From Galeopsis tetrahit (Eukaryota > Streptophyta > Magnoliopsida > Lamiales > Lamiaceae): a DNA stretch of 64,000 bases. Below, piece by piece: positions 1-12,725 of the stretch (position 1 is its first letter; each line of letters begins with the position of its first letter). The stretch is from assembly GCA_963675135.1 (NCBI GenBank), contig OY776127.1:88831182-88895181 (forward strand), given 5' to 3'. The notes beneath the pieces are model-generated. The model saw nothing but the letters and a program-made list of their open reading frames with translations. It was not told the DNA's origin and did no database searches. A program made the position numbers and the translations under genes.

Positions 1-2168
1 TTATACCGCTTGATTCTTGCGTGTTCAGAGGACTAGAGTTGAAGCCCATGTGAACGATGTTATGAAGTTCGTCCTCCCATACACTGGATACCTGAACATA
101 ATTCAGGAAATCATAATGCAAAACATCTTTTAAACGAGAAGAAAATGTTAAGTAATCGATGAATTTTACTTGAGATGTATGCTCTTTGAATCCAAGAGCG
201 ATGGGTGATTGGAGATTGATTGGTCGTCGAAGAGCTTCAGCAGAGGTACTCGGAAGACATGCCTGAATGAGTCCAGGTTGTGGTTGATGAAAAGCCGGAA
301 AATGCATAGCCATTTCAGGTAGCAAACCGAGTGGAGGCATACCAGGTCTAGGTTGTAGCATCTGTCATCAATTTTTTACTTCTATTAGGCGAAAATGGAG
401 TTATACCAAATCGTTAATAATCAAACTGGATTGAGGTTAGTGGTGCCTATTCTTACATCTTTAGCTAGAACCCCTTCGATATTGAAGTCCAGACGAGGAT
501 TCACTGTTGCAAGCTTCATTGACAGGAACTGAAACAGACAACAAGTGCCATAGTTTGAAAAACAAGACAAATCAATACTGGAGAATCTATACACGAAAGA
601 CAATTTTGACTCGTTCACAAAAAACGCTTAAATATATAATGAGAAGTACTAGTTCATAGTACAAAAGAAAGGTATTAGCTTGTATCTGAACAGTATTAGT
701 ACTTTTCAATATACAAGTAATACGGAGTACTTTTCATCACATAAACTAATAATTTCGACAGCTTTTTTCTATGACTTGCGAAAATATATATTAAAATTGG
801 TCAAAGTTGCACCCGCTGAAGTGTTACTCTATACGACAATGTATAAACTCGTGAAAATCCCGATCAAACCAAAAGTCAAATAACACTAGAGGAAATTGGA
901 AGTAGTTATCAGTACCTCAACCTGGCGCTGTAGTGATTGCACGTAGTTGATGATTTCGTCGAGCATTACAGCTTTCCCAGTAACCTGTTAACAAACAGAT
1001 ATCAGTGATCAAGAATACCTTTACTTGCTAATGATGAACGACTCTTAATTAACACTACATACCTTGCTACAACCAGGCACAAGATCTTGAAGGAATTTCA
1101 TCCTCTCACTGATCTTCTCCCTCCTTACCTACAATATCAATTAATAATCGAGATTCAATTCAACGAAAGGAAATGTAATCGACTGTTGTGCCTATACGAA
1201 TTCTAAATTCTCATTACATAACCGGCTAATATTATTACCCTTTCAGCAAGGCTGTGGCTGTTTGTTGCCTGTCCTCTTCGTGCTCTAACATGAATGTAGT
1301 CCTCCTTAGGCGGATCGGAGTTTTGAGATCCCCCCTGCTTCGCATTCTTGCCACCGGGCTTATTTATAGAACTCGGGTTTTGATCACTCTTCTGTACAAT
1401 TTCCAGCATGTCCTTTCCCGTCTCAATACAAGGCGGCGTCGGGGCTTCATTATTTTCATCATTCTGAGTATCCTAAAATGGCAACACAATCAAATCAATC
1501 ACAAACAATATTTTTTCACTAAATCAACACAACAATGATCAATTACAAACCTGCCCCACTCTCTTCCTCTTCTTCGACCCGACCCCTTTACCAGAAGACG
1601 AGCCCCCCTCGTCTGGAGGGCCCCGTCCACTGAATTCTGCCTCCTCCGACTCATTTCCCGAACCACCAGCTTGCTGTTTCACATCATCGTTTAAACTCTC
1701 ACTTTTCTTCTCATTCCCATGCTTGGAAACTTCAGTTATGCTCCCTTGAAACATCATCCCCAAGCTACGAGGATCAGGAACACTAAAGGGGTTCAGCATT
1801 TCACCGAAAGTCCCTCCACCGAAGCACGAAAACCTCGCAGCTCGTTCGATGAAAGCTGAGTCAGCAGGAAAGTGAGGCAAATTCTGAGGGAGCATTCCAG
1901 CAACAGGTGGTAGAAACATACCCCCTCTTAACATAGCATTCTGAGCATTCACATCACAGTAGCCTAAATTCTGCCCACTCATAGCCTGATCCCAGCAAAA
2001 CGCAGCCGAATCCGCCATCGGAATCATTCCAATCGACGTATTCGTTAAATTATTATTCCCATTAATTTGCCAATCAGAAGAAGACATATTAGGAGCATCA
2101 TAGTTTGCAGGATCATCCCCCCTCCCCTTGTGAGGCTCAACATCAGTATCCTTTCCAACCATATCCAT
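1..2168 (-). CDS. bHLH transcription factor, BHLH49/62/74/78 (subfamily XII) type, 3'-partial
   Basis: Nuclear transcription factor expected to bind E/G-box DNA. On the minus strand I place exons at 2168-1551, 1472-1239, 1128-1063, 984-916, 528-457, 361-170 and 91-1. All junctions are GT-AG and in phase, giving about 447 codons before the window edge with no stop yet. The start is the ATG at 2168 (MDMVGKD); the frame is open a little upstream, but only with a non-ATG codon. A long low-complexity N-terminus ends in a KKRKR basic stretch near residue 200. The bHLH is at about residues 270-328: HVRARRGQATNSHSLAERVR, then RREKISERMKFLQDLVPGC and helix 2 through LDEIINYVQSLQRQVE. The His-Glu-Arg triad of G-box binders is present. 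The C-terminal VWEDELHNIVHMGF block is typical of this subfamily, which includes ACE1 and the CIB proteins. I cannot separate the paralogues, so no symbol is given. In this family such factors promote cell elongation. Confidence 0.9.
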
Positions 2169-2870
2169 TGTTTTCCCAGAGAAACAATCAATCAAGAATC
2201 AAAACACCCTGATATAACAACCACCACCAAAATTAGGTTTCCATTTAAGAAATTGGGGGTTCAAAATACTTCTTGAAAATGTAAAGAAAAACTAGGGCAT
2301 AGAGTCAAACAAGTGGTCTGAGAAACAGCTGGGCAGGTTAGGGGTTATAACTAGCTCCAATTCGGTGACTTATCAAATCGAAGAAACATGATACAGAGGC
2401 AAAAACAATGCAATTACTATTTCCGAAGCTATTAAAGGGCATTAATGAAACACAACCTGAGTGGAATTAAAGAGCTGAAGAAGTGCCCAAAGACCAGAGT
2501 CAAAAGACAGAATCATAAATTGTTATAGCACACTCATTTACTCACTCGTTCAAAACAAGCCCTATGATCTGAGAGAAACAAAGGCATTCCAATAAGTACT
2601 CTGAAGAAACAGAACTAAAAGTGGATAAAAGCAAAGAAAGATACCATTTCCAGTTTGTGGGCTGCCTTTAAGAATTTCTGTACTGTTTCTCAGCAGTCCT
2701 TCAAATTTTGAATTTCTAGCTTTGTTATTGTTCAAAGTTGGGGCAGTTGCCTACTGTACAGTGATCTGAGCATTCAAGAAAACAATAAAGAAGGAGAGAG
2801 AGAGAGGGAAAACAAGATCAGAGAGAGAGAAAGAGTAAATGAGAGCTAGAAAGAAAAAATATGAAAGTGA
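2169..2870 (-). promoter_or_regulatory. 5' leader of the bHLH gene, probably with a leader intron
   Basis: This is 700 bp between the likely transcription start and the ATG. On the minus strand a plausible leader donor (GGAAATG/gtatctt) sits near 2643. A pyrimidine-rich acceptor region lies around 2290-2330. A GA/CT-rich stretch at 2792-2835 (CT on the transcribed strand) is typical of plant core promoters and leaders. The exact leader splice sites are inferred. Confidence 0.5.
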
Positions 2871-2896
2871 AAAGATAGCTTAAAAGGAAAGATGCT

Positions 2897-2906
2897 GCAT
2901 TTATAC
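2897..2906 (-). promoter_or_regulatory. TATA box of the bHLH gene
   Basis: The minus strand reads GGGTATAAATGC here, about 30 bp upstream of the CT-rich leader start. It is the best TATA match upstream of the first coding exon. Confidence 0.5.
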
Positions 2907-2909
2907 CCA

Positions 2910-5900
2910 CGCCTTGCATAAAAAAGAGAGCTATTGATCATTTAACCAGTAACCACCGCCACTGCTACTAGTTAAATTTTAATTTAAACATTTCATTGAG
3001 TGATGACACATTAATTACTTTATTCTTAACAAATAAAAATTTAATCTTTTTCCTATTTTTAGCCTTCCTGTATAATTCAGTCATCTGCCTACAAAAAGAC
3101 TAATTCGAAGGACTAATATCATCGTTCATTAATGAGGGTTCGACCTAAAAAGTACATTCATAATTCTCAAATCAAAATCTAACTTCTGATTTAGCCATTT
3201 TTTCACATTTCTTTCTAAACCATCTTTGTATGTAATTACTATATCCCTAAAATTTCTAATTGTCAAAAACTGACTATGCATATAAATTACAGACAAACTT
3301 TGTTATACAGTATTATTTTTGAGACAGATACATTTATTTTTGATCCCATAATATATCTTGTTAACTAGTACAAAAATAAATATCATAATTCTGATCAGAC
3401 AGCACATATATACTAGTACATTAAATTAATGGTAAGAGCATTAGTACAAGGTGCAATTTTTTTTAAAAAAAATTTGTCCACCCACCCAACTTTATTACTA
3501 CTATAAGTTTTCTTTACTGCCTGAATATATGTATTGTTATCCAAAAAAACCTTAGATATAAGACTAATGATTTGGACCTTAAGGCATGTACATTAGTGTT
3601 ACAGCTTTTGTGTATTTAACTTTACTTTAGGAGTATTTTAGTAATAAAGATAACACTGGATTGAGCTAGCAACTGACAATGCCAACGCTTAATGTTAGAT
3701 TTACTATCTTTTTTATCAAATGTATTTGGACAATGACCTTCATTACACCTAGGAAACCGAGCTTATATACTATATAATAATTAATCTTTAATTTCTTAGG
3801 CTTTGTTTGGTCAAGAGTCAAGACCCCTACTTATATAGCTACTTGCTTATTTTCACACTCTTCTTCAACTATAGGGTATCTCTCATTTTGATAACTTATT
3901 GCTTTATACATACATGTAATTACTTAATTACACGAAACTCCATCATGCTTTGAAAATATTGCTCCAAATTTTCCTTTGTAATTTACTTCCTCCGTTTCAG
4001 AAAAGTTGTCTAATATAAAAAAATCAAGTGTTAAAGTTTTTTTTGGGACAAAGTGAATATGAAACTAAGCGAATTCTAAAAAAAAAAAAAAAAAAAATTC
4101 AGAAATGAGTTTACAGTTTTACCTATTTTCTTTATTTTTCTAATTATTTTTTAAATATTCAATTTTGAGAGTAGTAAAACTGTGAATTTGAAATAGTTGT
4201 GCAATTATTGGTCCAGTATAATATATTATTATTATTAATGTAAAAAAAGATTATAATAAGAATTTGCAATTATAGAAGAGCAAGAAAAATGGCAGAAAGA
4301 ATCATGGGACCAATGTGTTGCAGATTCCTGTATCAGATTTTATTGTGTTTCTGGAGCCATTGTGTAGTCTGAGGTTAAAATCAATGTATTTATTTCTCTG
4401 TCAACCCCATATTAATGCCTGGTGGGCATCTTTATTCAGTTAAATAAATGTAACTATTTCAAACTAGGTATAAATAGTGGTAAATTTATTGTTTGAAAAA
4501 GATTTGTTCTATAAAAGACAAATAATAGTGAAATAGTAACTTTTTCATTTTACACATTTTTTTTTAATTGCTACTTCAATATATTCATCCATTGACGTTC
4601 AATGAAAAAGACACAAATTTAAAGAGTACTCCTATAATACTTGAGGAGAGAAAAACATTAAAAATAGTGTTTTACCTTCACCCCCTAGTAAATTTAAGTG
4701 TGGGTAGATTACCCAATGGGTGTATAAAGTTATTTTTTTTCCATGTATTGCACCCTCTAGTAATTAATATTATCATATCAATCAGTGACATCAATGTTAT
4801 CCACATAAATTTTGGTATCATTTTTATATTTGATTTATAATAGTTTTTTTTAAGAGAACATTTATAATAGGCTTAATTGATGGTGGTCACAAAAGGGGAA
4901 CAATTTTCTTTAATGATAAAATGGCTTATTTTAAATATGTATGTATATTATAGTCTTAGGTCAATGTTTAACTCATAATTTAAATAATTGAGCATGATTA
5001 ATTTACCGTCAAACTTAAGAATTAAGCACGACACACTTTCAGGGTCTAGTTAAACATATCGAAACTCTAGTAAAGCACGACTCAAACTCATACTAGAGCC
5101 CGACCTAGTTCCAAGGAAGAGCACAACCCACCCCACTAAAAAAGAATGTATTCAATAAAATGGGTTTTGGATTAAAAGAAAAATAGAAAAGATAAAGGTC
5201 AAAAATTCACAAGTAGAATCAGAGACTAGGGTGCCATCGAAAAATTGCACAACTTAAACATGACCTACCAATAAAGCGATTAAAAAGTCCGAAAAAATTG
5301 ACCAAGTCATAGAATCTAGGAGGGTCAAATGCATCACTCCAACTGCTCTTAAACTTGGAGACACGGGTGAAATCATTGTCGAGCCCTGTTGATGGACTGA
5401 TAGTGTAGTTCGTGTAGGCTCTAGCCTCAAATTCATTAATTAATAGCGTTGCCTGAGATTTAACGATGAAATAGATTCCCCCAGATATTATGAAGCTACT
5501 ACGTTTTTCCGTGGAACAATTCGAGGCTATCCCTAGTAGGGTTAATGTCACTAATGCTACTGTACCAAAATGGACGAATTGAGATGATAAATTATTTAGG
5601 CAATGAAATCTATATTGGATTTATTTATCAGAAAAATAAAAATAAAATGGTGCAGGTCTGTATATGGGCCGTCCCTTTCTTCTTTTCTTCTCGTGTCATT
5701 ATTAGTTGGCATCGGGACTTGCATATAAATATATATATATAAGTATTAATATTAATATTAATTTCAAAGATCCAAATCGTAGAATCATGGAATCTAATAC
5801 TCCTAAAGTACTTCATTTTTTTAATTAATCCAATTGTATAATAAATTAATGTACTGCAAGGACTCTAAATGATTTTTATAGGGTAGGTATACAATATAAA

Positions 5901-8900
5901 TCAATCAAATCTACCCTACAATATTTTCTAAATATCTCTAATTATTTTCCTCTCAATTCTAGAAGTAAACGCGTTTTAGAGCTAATTTGATTTGATTTTT
6001 TTGCTAAATAATTAAATAACCTAAAATAGATGGATAATCAAGTGTAAAAAATACATGTCTACAGATTTAAAATAAAATTTTGATCAAACACACTAAAATA
6101 TACTTCATTTAATTGTATGTATATCAAATGATTGAAAAACATATCATTTACGATTGAAAATTTTAAATCTGACTATAGATATCTCGACGTATCCTATACA
6201 TGAAGGGGTCCAATTAGACTAGCTAGATGCACAGGAAACTATGACAATAATGAACAAGAAGATAGTACAAGGAAAGAAGACGAGGAATTGAAAACAACCC
6301 CCGGCCACCATCTCTTTAATCTTTAATTAATAAAGAAAAGTTGATTAGATTCCTCAAGCCCTTTTTATATCTCCAATTAGAATAAAGAACGTAACGAATG
6401 GGTCGTTGCCACGTGGATTTTTGTGCCCCTCATTCTTAGGGGGGCTATTGATTAGTGTTGTACATATAAAACAATAAAGATTAATTAATTTAGACAATAT
6501 TAGTATTTTAAAAATTGAGAGTGAGAGTTGTTTCTTGGTTGGCATTGGCTCTTCTTTTCGGAAAACCTTAAAAAATTAAGCAACATGGAATTAGACCTTA
6601 GATCTCTTATCAACTCCTTTACAATACTTTATAATCTTTTTCTCACTAGTACTGGTCAATAAATCGAGCTGCTCGTGAACTCAGCTTGCTCCTATAGATA
6701 AACAAGTTAAATTTGAGTTTATTAGATACTCGATTTGTTAACGAGTTGACTCAATAGACTTGTTAAACTTATTTACAAGTCGAATCGCGATCATTTTTCC
6801 ATTCATCAATGCAATCGAAAGTTCGACTGAGCTTAAACTTCAAGTACTCGGCTCTAATCAGTTCGATTCACATACAAATTCTATGCCTCCATTTAAAGTT
6901 TTAGTACTAAATTGAAGGGGTAATCAATTGGAGGGAGCACGTTTGGAAGTTTTGAATTATGTAAAGTTCACATTGTACTTAATTTGTAAACAAAGATATG
7001 GAGATATGTGCATATATATTACTATACTGAATGATCACTTATTGCATGCTAATTATACAAGGTTTCTTAATTTCTTTCGTGACCAACTTCTGGTCAAACA
7101 TGCTGTTAAATTAATTAAGTATTCATACCAGCTAATTCCAGTCTTTACATTTCTATTTTTTTTATCATCAATCATTTTCTTTAAACAAACCCACCCCATA
7201 CCAAGACAACAATCAAGATTTCATAGTGTAATTCTTTTTTTTTTTTTTTAAACATCTACGGAGTACAGTATATATTTATTTCCAGCTCAACTGAAATTCA
7301 CACTCAAATATATTCTATTTTATTTCATATTACATTACTAATTACAGTAGCATGATGTACTCCATATTTTTGTAATGTTTTTTTTATTAATGTAAAATAA
7401 TTGATTTTTTTAATAGAGGGAATTTACAGGATCAATACAAATAGTCATACATCTTCATGCTCATGATTTTCAATCCAAGATGGATCACTCTAGAATCAAT
7501 GTCACTTTCAATCGTGAGAAAGAGAAAAAATGGACGTACCCTTTGACAATCAGGTCACCATTCTTAAGACGAGACAACCCCACACTAAGGTGATCTCATA
7601 TCAAGTAAATGAGACAAAAATTCACCAAATCCAAGATCCTACGAACCAAAAAAACAGATCCCACAACGGGGCCAAGATTCCCAAACCGAGACCAAGAAAC
7701 AAAAGCAAAAAAACAGAAAGAAAGATAACTAAAACTAAAGCTACCAGAAGAAAAACGGAAAAATAAATGGGATCAACGGGTCGCTCACTCGATCGGCTAC
7801 CATAGCTTCGATGAGCAATTTAGTATATATTATGCATACCAAACTTAAACAATATGAACATAAGTCAATAAATTCAATGCAAAGAATTTATATATGAGGA
7901 GTCACAAACATAGGATGACAATAGCATGTTCTAATGCTATAACATGATATTTACTCTTCACAACAACTAGTATGGTCCATAAATTGCTCGGATTTCAACA
8001 TTTGTTGGCTGTTTGCCCCTCACTAAATCCAATCATTAATTTATGTTTAACTTGTAAAAAAACCTATATATGCAAATTTCACCCTTAAAATACCAAATAG
8101 ATATTCTCAATGATTTGATCATTTTTCATCTTATTAGGTCAAAATCCAAAAAAAAAAAAAAAAGTGAAAATTGCTAACTATCTCCTCAATTCACTCCATG
8201 TAATACATATGTATTACTCATTTGTTTAATTATTACGTCTAACATGTAATATTGTCTAACTTATAAAATGATGGAGTATTATTTAACATACAATATAACG
8301 TAATCAAAGAATTGATCTTAACATAAAAAATAATGCAGTATATTTTAGATGTAGATATAAAACAATATAATATAATAGTTTATATGGAATAATATTACAT
8401 TATTACACTTGTTTTGTTACATTTATTAGTATTACATTGGACCGTATTGCATTTAAAGTTTATTACTCCAAAAAAGTTGCAAAGGTGAGACACGAAACAT
8501 AGGCATGAACTAGAAAATTTAAGAACCGCAATATAACTAAGCAATACAAAACTAAACAAAAATAAATTTAGACTCACTCATATGCAATTGAATCAAAACA
8601 ATAAATAAAGAGAATTTAGGTATTCGTATCGACAAATTGAATCAAACTCATAACACATAGTACGTATGCATATAATATAAGCGTATAAATCTAATAAATC
8701 CAAATGCAAATATATGATTAATCCGATTGAATTTTTTTTCCTCAAAATTTTACAAAATTCACAAAATGAGTATTTAAATCAAAGTTGAAACTAACTTTAA
8801 TTAAGAAGAGAGTGAATTAAAAAAAAAAAGACATTGAAACAAGTGAAGGGTGACAAATTTATTTGTTTTTTAGTGAGATGTGAAAAAAGAAAGACGACAG

Positions 8901-11838
8901 CGGTTCACGCAGAGGGAGTCATGCTTGAAGTAAAGAGAAAGATGTGATATAGACATTATTTGCTGAAAATAGTCCGACCCATTTGCCCGTTTACACATAA
9001 TTGGAGCGAGTAAACGGGTCATTTGCACGAACCCTAGTTTGATGCAAATTTATTTTAATTTTATTTCTCTGCATTTCATGCAAATATGATTACTCACATG
9101 TTAACAACATAGTTAAATGCTTTTCTTTTCACCCACTTTTGGGCCTTATCTAAGTTTAAGATTACACTTCCACGCCTAAGAGATTGATTCTTGTAATAAA
9201 AGATAACTTTATTATATGGGACCAAGGATTGATTGTGATAGAATAGTGCCTAACACTTACAAATAATATACCCAATTAATGTCATTTTACAACTTTTAAC
9301 ACCCGGCAACAATTCTTATTCATTATAATGACAGGGCTATATTAATATTGATCCAAACCATTCATCTTTTAATATGAGACGTTTCAGTATAGAAAGTGTG
9401 CAAATTTTTGTGGAACGAGGAGAGTTCATATTTAGGTAGAATGCAAGAAACTTGATTACACAACAACTTGAACCAAAGCTTTGCCCTGTTATATATGATA
9501 TGCTTCTCAATTAGAGCAAACTTTGTCACTTTTGTTCCTTCATTAAGTTAGATATGGAAACGCATGTTAGATCAATATTGTGGAATGATTCTTAATAGCA
9601 TCAAAATGCAATAAATAGATAATAATACTAATATATAGGGTCTGAATAAAAAATACTAACTAAATGAAAGGACAGCTAATATATAATAAATTTTTGTGCT
9701 TACTTTTTTTAAAAGGAATTATTGTGCTGTCGTTATCATAAGGCCTATTAATCATAAAAGATTGTGACATTAGAGAGTACAATCATTTATTCACAAATTA
9801 CTATCCATTGGAACAGGGCTGAAGTAATCCACTTTTCAATATACCCTAATTTTTGTAAACCCTACAAGTAAAGATTTTACCTAATTATCCCAAAATTGAG
9901 GGGCTGAAATAGGGCAAAAGGGTTGTTGAAAGTCTAATCACTCTTGCAAATAGGGTTTGTGATTAGGAATCTGAATTTTGCCACGATTCATGTTTAATAA
10001 CTGTGTTATCTATTTATATGGTTAGTATAATTAGTTAGGGACGAGCTGAATATTTTAAAAAGTATTTTCGGCACTTTCATGATTTTGGACTTATCATAAT
10101 TATTTAATTTGTTGGCTAATGCTAAGGACTCTCCTTTCTATTTAAAATACAGAATGTCGAGGAAGTAATACGTAGAAGACAAACACTCTTCATAGTATGA
10201 AGGAGTAAAATGTATTTTTTAATACTTGAAATTTGATTGAATATATTTCTACAAGACCATCTATTTATAGGTGTGAATACATTGAAAAAGTGAAGAAGTG
10301 AAGAAATATTCAAAGCATTCAAACAACAATTAAAGATAATTAAGAGAAGGATTAGTCTTACATGCAATATTTCATATATGCAATACAACTAATTTAGAAA
10401 AAGGCCTAAAATCCCAGCCCATTAACCAACAGTCAAACCCTAAGCTACTCTCGCGGGTAATTACAATTCAGATCCAAAAAAACTGCGGGTAATTCAATTC
10501 AGGTCTCAAAAAATTCGCGGGTCAATTAAATAAACGGGTCCAATAATTTAGCTGGGTCTTAGGGCAATGCGAAATACATGATTCATTCCCATATCATTCC
10601 CACAATCATAAAAACCTTTGATCATAAAAACACTCTTTATTTATTTTACTGTATGAATAATATTGTTTTACTATATGAAGATTTATGGTTTACTAATAAA
10701 AATCCTATAATCATATAAACAATATTTTATTGTTTTACTACATGAATAAATATGATTTACTACATGAAGTTTATTGAGTTACTGAAACAGAAAAGTAGAA
10801 GGAGGAGCCTCCAAAAACAACATTGGTATAGAGTCACATTTGTAATCTACTTCCATTATACCCTGCACATATAAAATGTGTTAAAATACTACTACATGTA
10901 GAGAAATGTAAATACTACAACAACATATGTAAACTACTGCATAAACAAAACTAGTTACTACATGTATAAAAATATGCTGCTAGATGAGAAAAATATTTTC
11001 AATACATGTATATAAATGAACTAGTAGACATAAGAATGAACTTACTACTACATGAATACAAGTTTAATTAAAAACTACAAATTAGAAAATAGTTACTACA
11101 AAGAAAGTTTCATGAGAAATGCATGGTAGTATGTTACTACATTAAATTATGGAGGGGGTTTTAATTTAATTTTTAAGCGGGGTCTTAATTCAATTATGGA
11201 GCGGGTTTTAATTCAATTTTAAGCGGATCTTAATTCAATTATGGAGCAGGTCTGGAAGTCAAACGAATTAAAAGAAGCCCAATCTATGTTTCCAGCTCAC
11301 TTACCAAATTTGCATCTAAGTTTTTGCGTTAAGAGAAATTGTGAAAAAAGAAAAAAAAAATGCTTTAGAAACTGGTCAAGCGGATGAGTCTAGCTTCCGA
11401 ATGCTATTAGTCATAATAAAGATGTGACTGTTGACCAGTTCGTCGTTCTGATTTAGAAAATGTATTAAGAGAAAATTTTAACATCGAAGACAAAAGTTGG
11501 CATGGTGATTGACGTGGTTAGTCTTGTTCGTAAGAATGTCAAATAATTCGGCTAATCATTTTGTTATGATGTTTGAGTCTTTTCAAGTTTTTATTATTGG
11601 GTCGAACTTTCAACTACAGTATTATGGATGACCTTTTCGATAACTCTGCAAAATTTTAAGTTATGTAAGTTCTTTTAATTTAAAAAATACTCCAATAATT
11701 AAAGACTAAATTAATCAAGTAATTGCACCGCGCAAATTTATTTGGGTTAGCATTAATACATATTAGTAACATATTTTTTTAAAGATCTTGACTTTCTTCA
11801 GTAGTACCCCAACTCCCAAGCAATAGTCCATAAGAGCT
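2910..11838. other. gene-poor, AT-rich intergenic region
   Basis: No open frame here has recognisable protein similarity or splice-consistent extension. I see homopolymer runs (for example A-tracts near 4080 and 8150), a one-sided Stowaway-like end near 3987, and a dispersed GAGCTGCTCGTGA repeat at 6660-6860. Around 10400-11270 there is imperfect short-period repetition (ttactacatga and ttaattcaattatggagcggg motifs). A 110-codon frame at 5219-5551 (minus) has no recognisable domain. Confidence 0.6.
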
Positions 11839-11847
11839 GTTGACTTT

Positions 11848-12716
11848 GGCCACGGATAAATGCCCCCCTATTTATTATGTGTTCACCCTCCAGATGACTT
11901 CACCACCTCAAAATATGAGTTCACCCCCCATAAAATACCACATATAACCTTTTCCCCTTCCTCCACAATTAATATACAATACAAAATATTTTCAGTTCAC
12001 CCACAATTCAAAAAAAACCCTCTTAGAGCGAAATCGTGCAATTCCCGTTGTTATTGGAAATGATTTAGACTTTTAGTTGTTCAATATATGTGTAATGTAT
12101 TTCGTTTCCGAGTTTTTTTTTACAAAAATCGCGTTTTACAAAAACTCAGCACTGGTTCGCCGAGTTTTATGAGATTTTTCGAAAAAAAGTTTCACGTTAT
12201 GAATCAAAACTCGGCCAACTTTTCCACGTTTTGATTCAAAACTCGGAGACCGAGTTTTAATTCATAACGTGAAAAAGTTGGCCGAGTTTTGATTCATAAC
12301 GTGGAAAAGTTGGCCGAGTTTTGAATCAAAACGTGGAAAAGTTGACCGAGTTTTGATTCATAACGTGAAACTTTTTTTCGAAAAATCTCACAAAACTCGG
12401 CGAACCAGTGCTGAGTTTTTGTAAAATGCGATTTTTGTAAAAAAAAAATCGAAAATGAAATATACTACACATATATCTTTTACAACTACACAATCATGCA
12501 ACAATACGGTCAAATAAAACAATAATAACATGAAATATAATCAATTACAAAAGAATAATATATTTTTTGCGGGGAAGAAATGCAAAAAACTGTTTTTTTT
12601 ATGGGTGGGTGAACTCAGCACATAGGGGTAATATAGTCTTTTTATGTATTAGTTCAAAATATAAATGGGGTGTGGGGGTGAACACATAATATGTGGGGGT
12701 TAATTTATCCGTGGCC
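11848..12716. mobile_element. non-autonomous Mutator-like (MULE-type) element, 869 bp
   Basis: The ends are inverted repeats beginning GGCCACGGATAAAT on both strands. Similarity continues inwards through CCCCC and ATTATGTGTTCACCC (left about 11848-11890, right about 12670-12716). The element is flanked by a perfect 9-bp direct repeat, GTTGACTTT, at 11839-11847 and 12717-12725. A 9-bp target duplication is the Mutator hallmark. No transposase frame is present, so it is non-autonomous. The interior holds a long hairpin, listed separately. The short inverted ends are also compatible with a foldback-type derivative. Confidence 0.82.
12121..12439. repeat. long imperfect hairpin with internal about 32-bp subrepeats inside the Mutator-like element
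   Basis: The left arm, about 12121-12246, is nearly perfectly complementary to the right arm, about 12313-12439. Between them, and within the arms, a roughly 32-bp motif around CATAACGTGGAAAAGTTGG recurs in both orientations. Transcription across it would give a long dsRNA stem. Confidence 0.85.
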
Positions 12717-12725
12717 GTTGACTTT

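Noticed and set aside
3987..4030. Stowaway-type end TTCCTCCGTTTC
   Set aside because: Only one end is visible; no complementary right terminus was found nearby.
5219..5551. 110-codon minus-strand frame that could be a retroelement remnant
   Set aside because: No recognisable gag, reverse transcriptase or integrase motif and no LTR flanks.
7530..7766. Lys/Thr-rich 78-codon open frame
   Set aside because: Low complexity, with no domain, splice context or promoter; likely chance in A-rich DNA.
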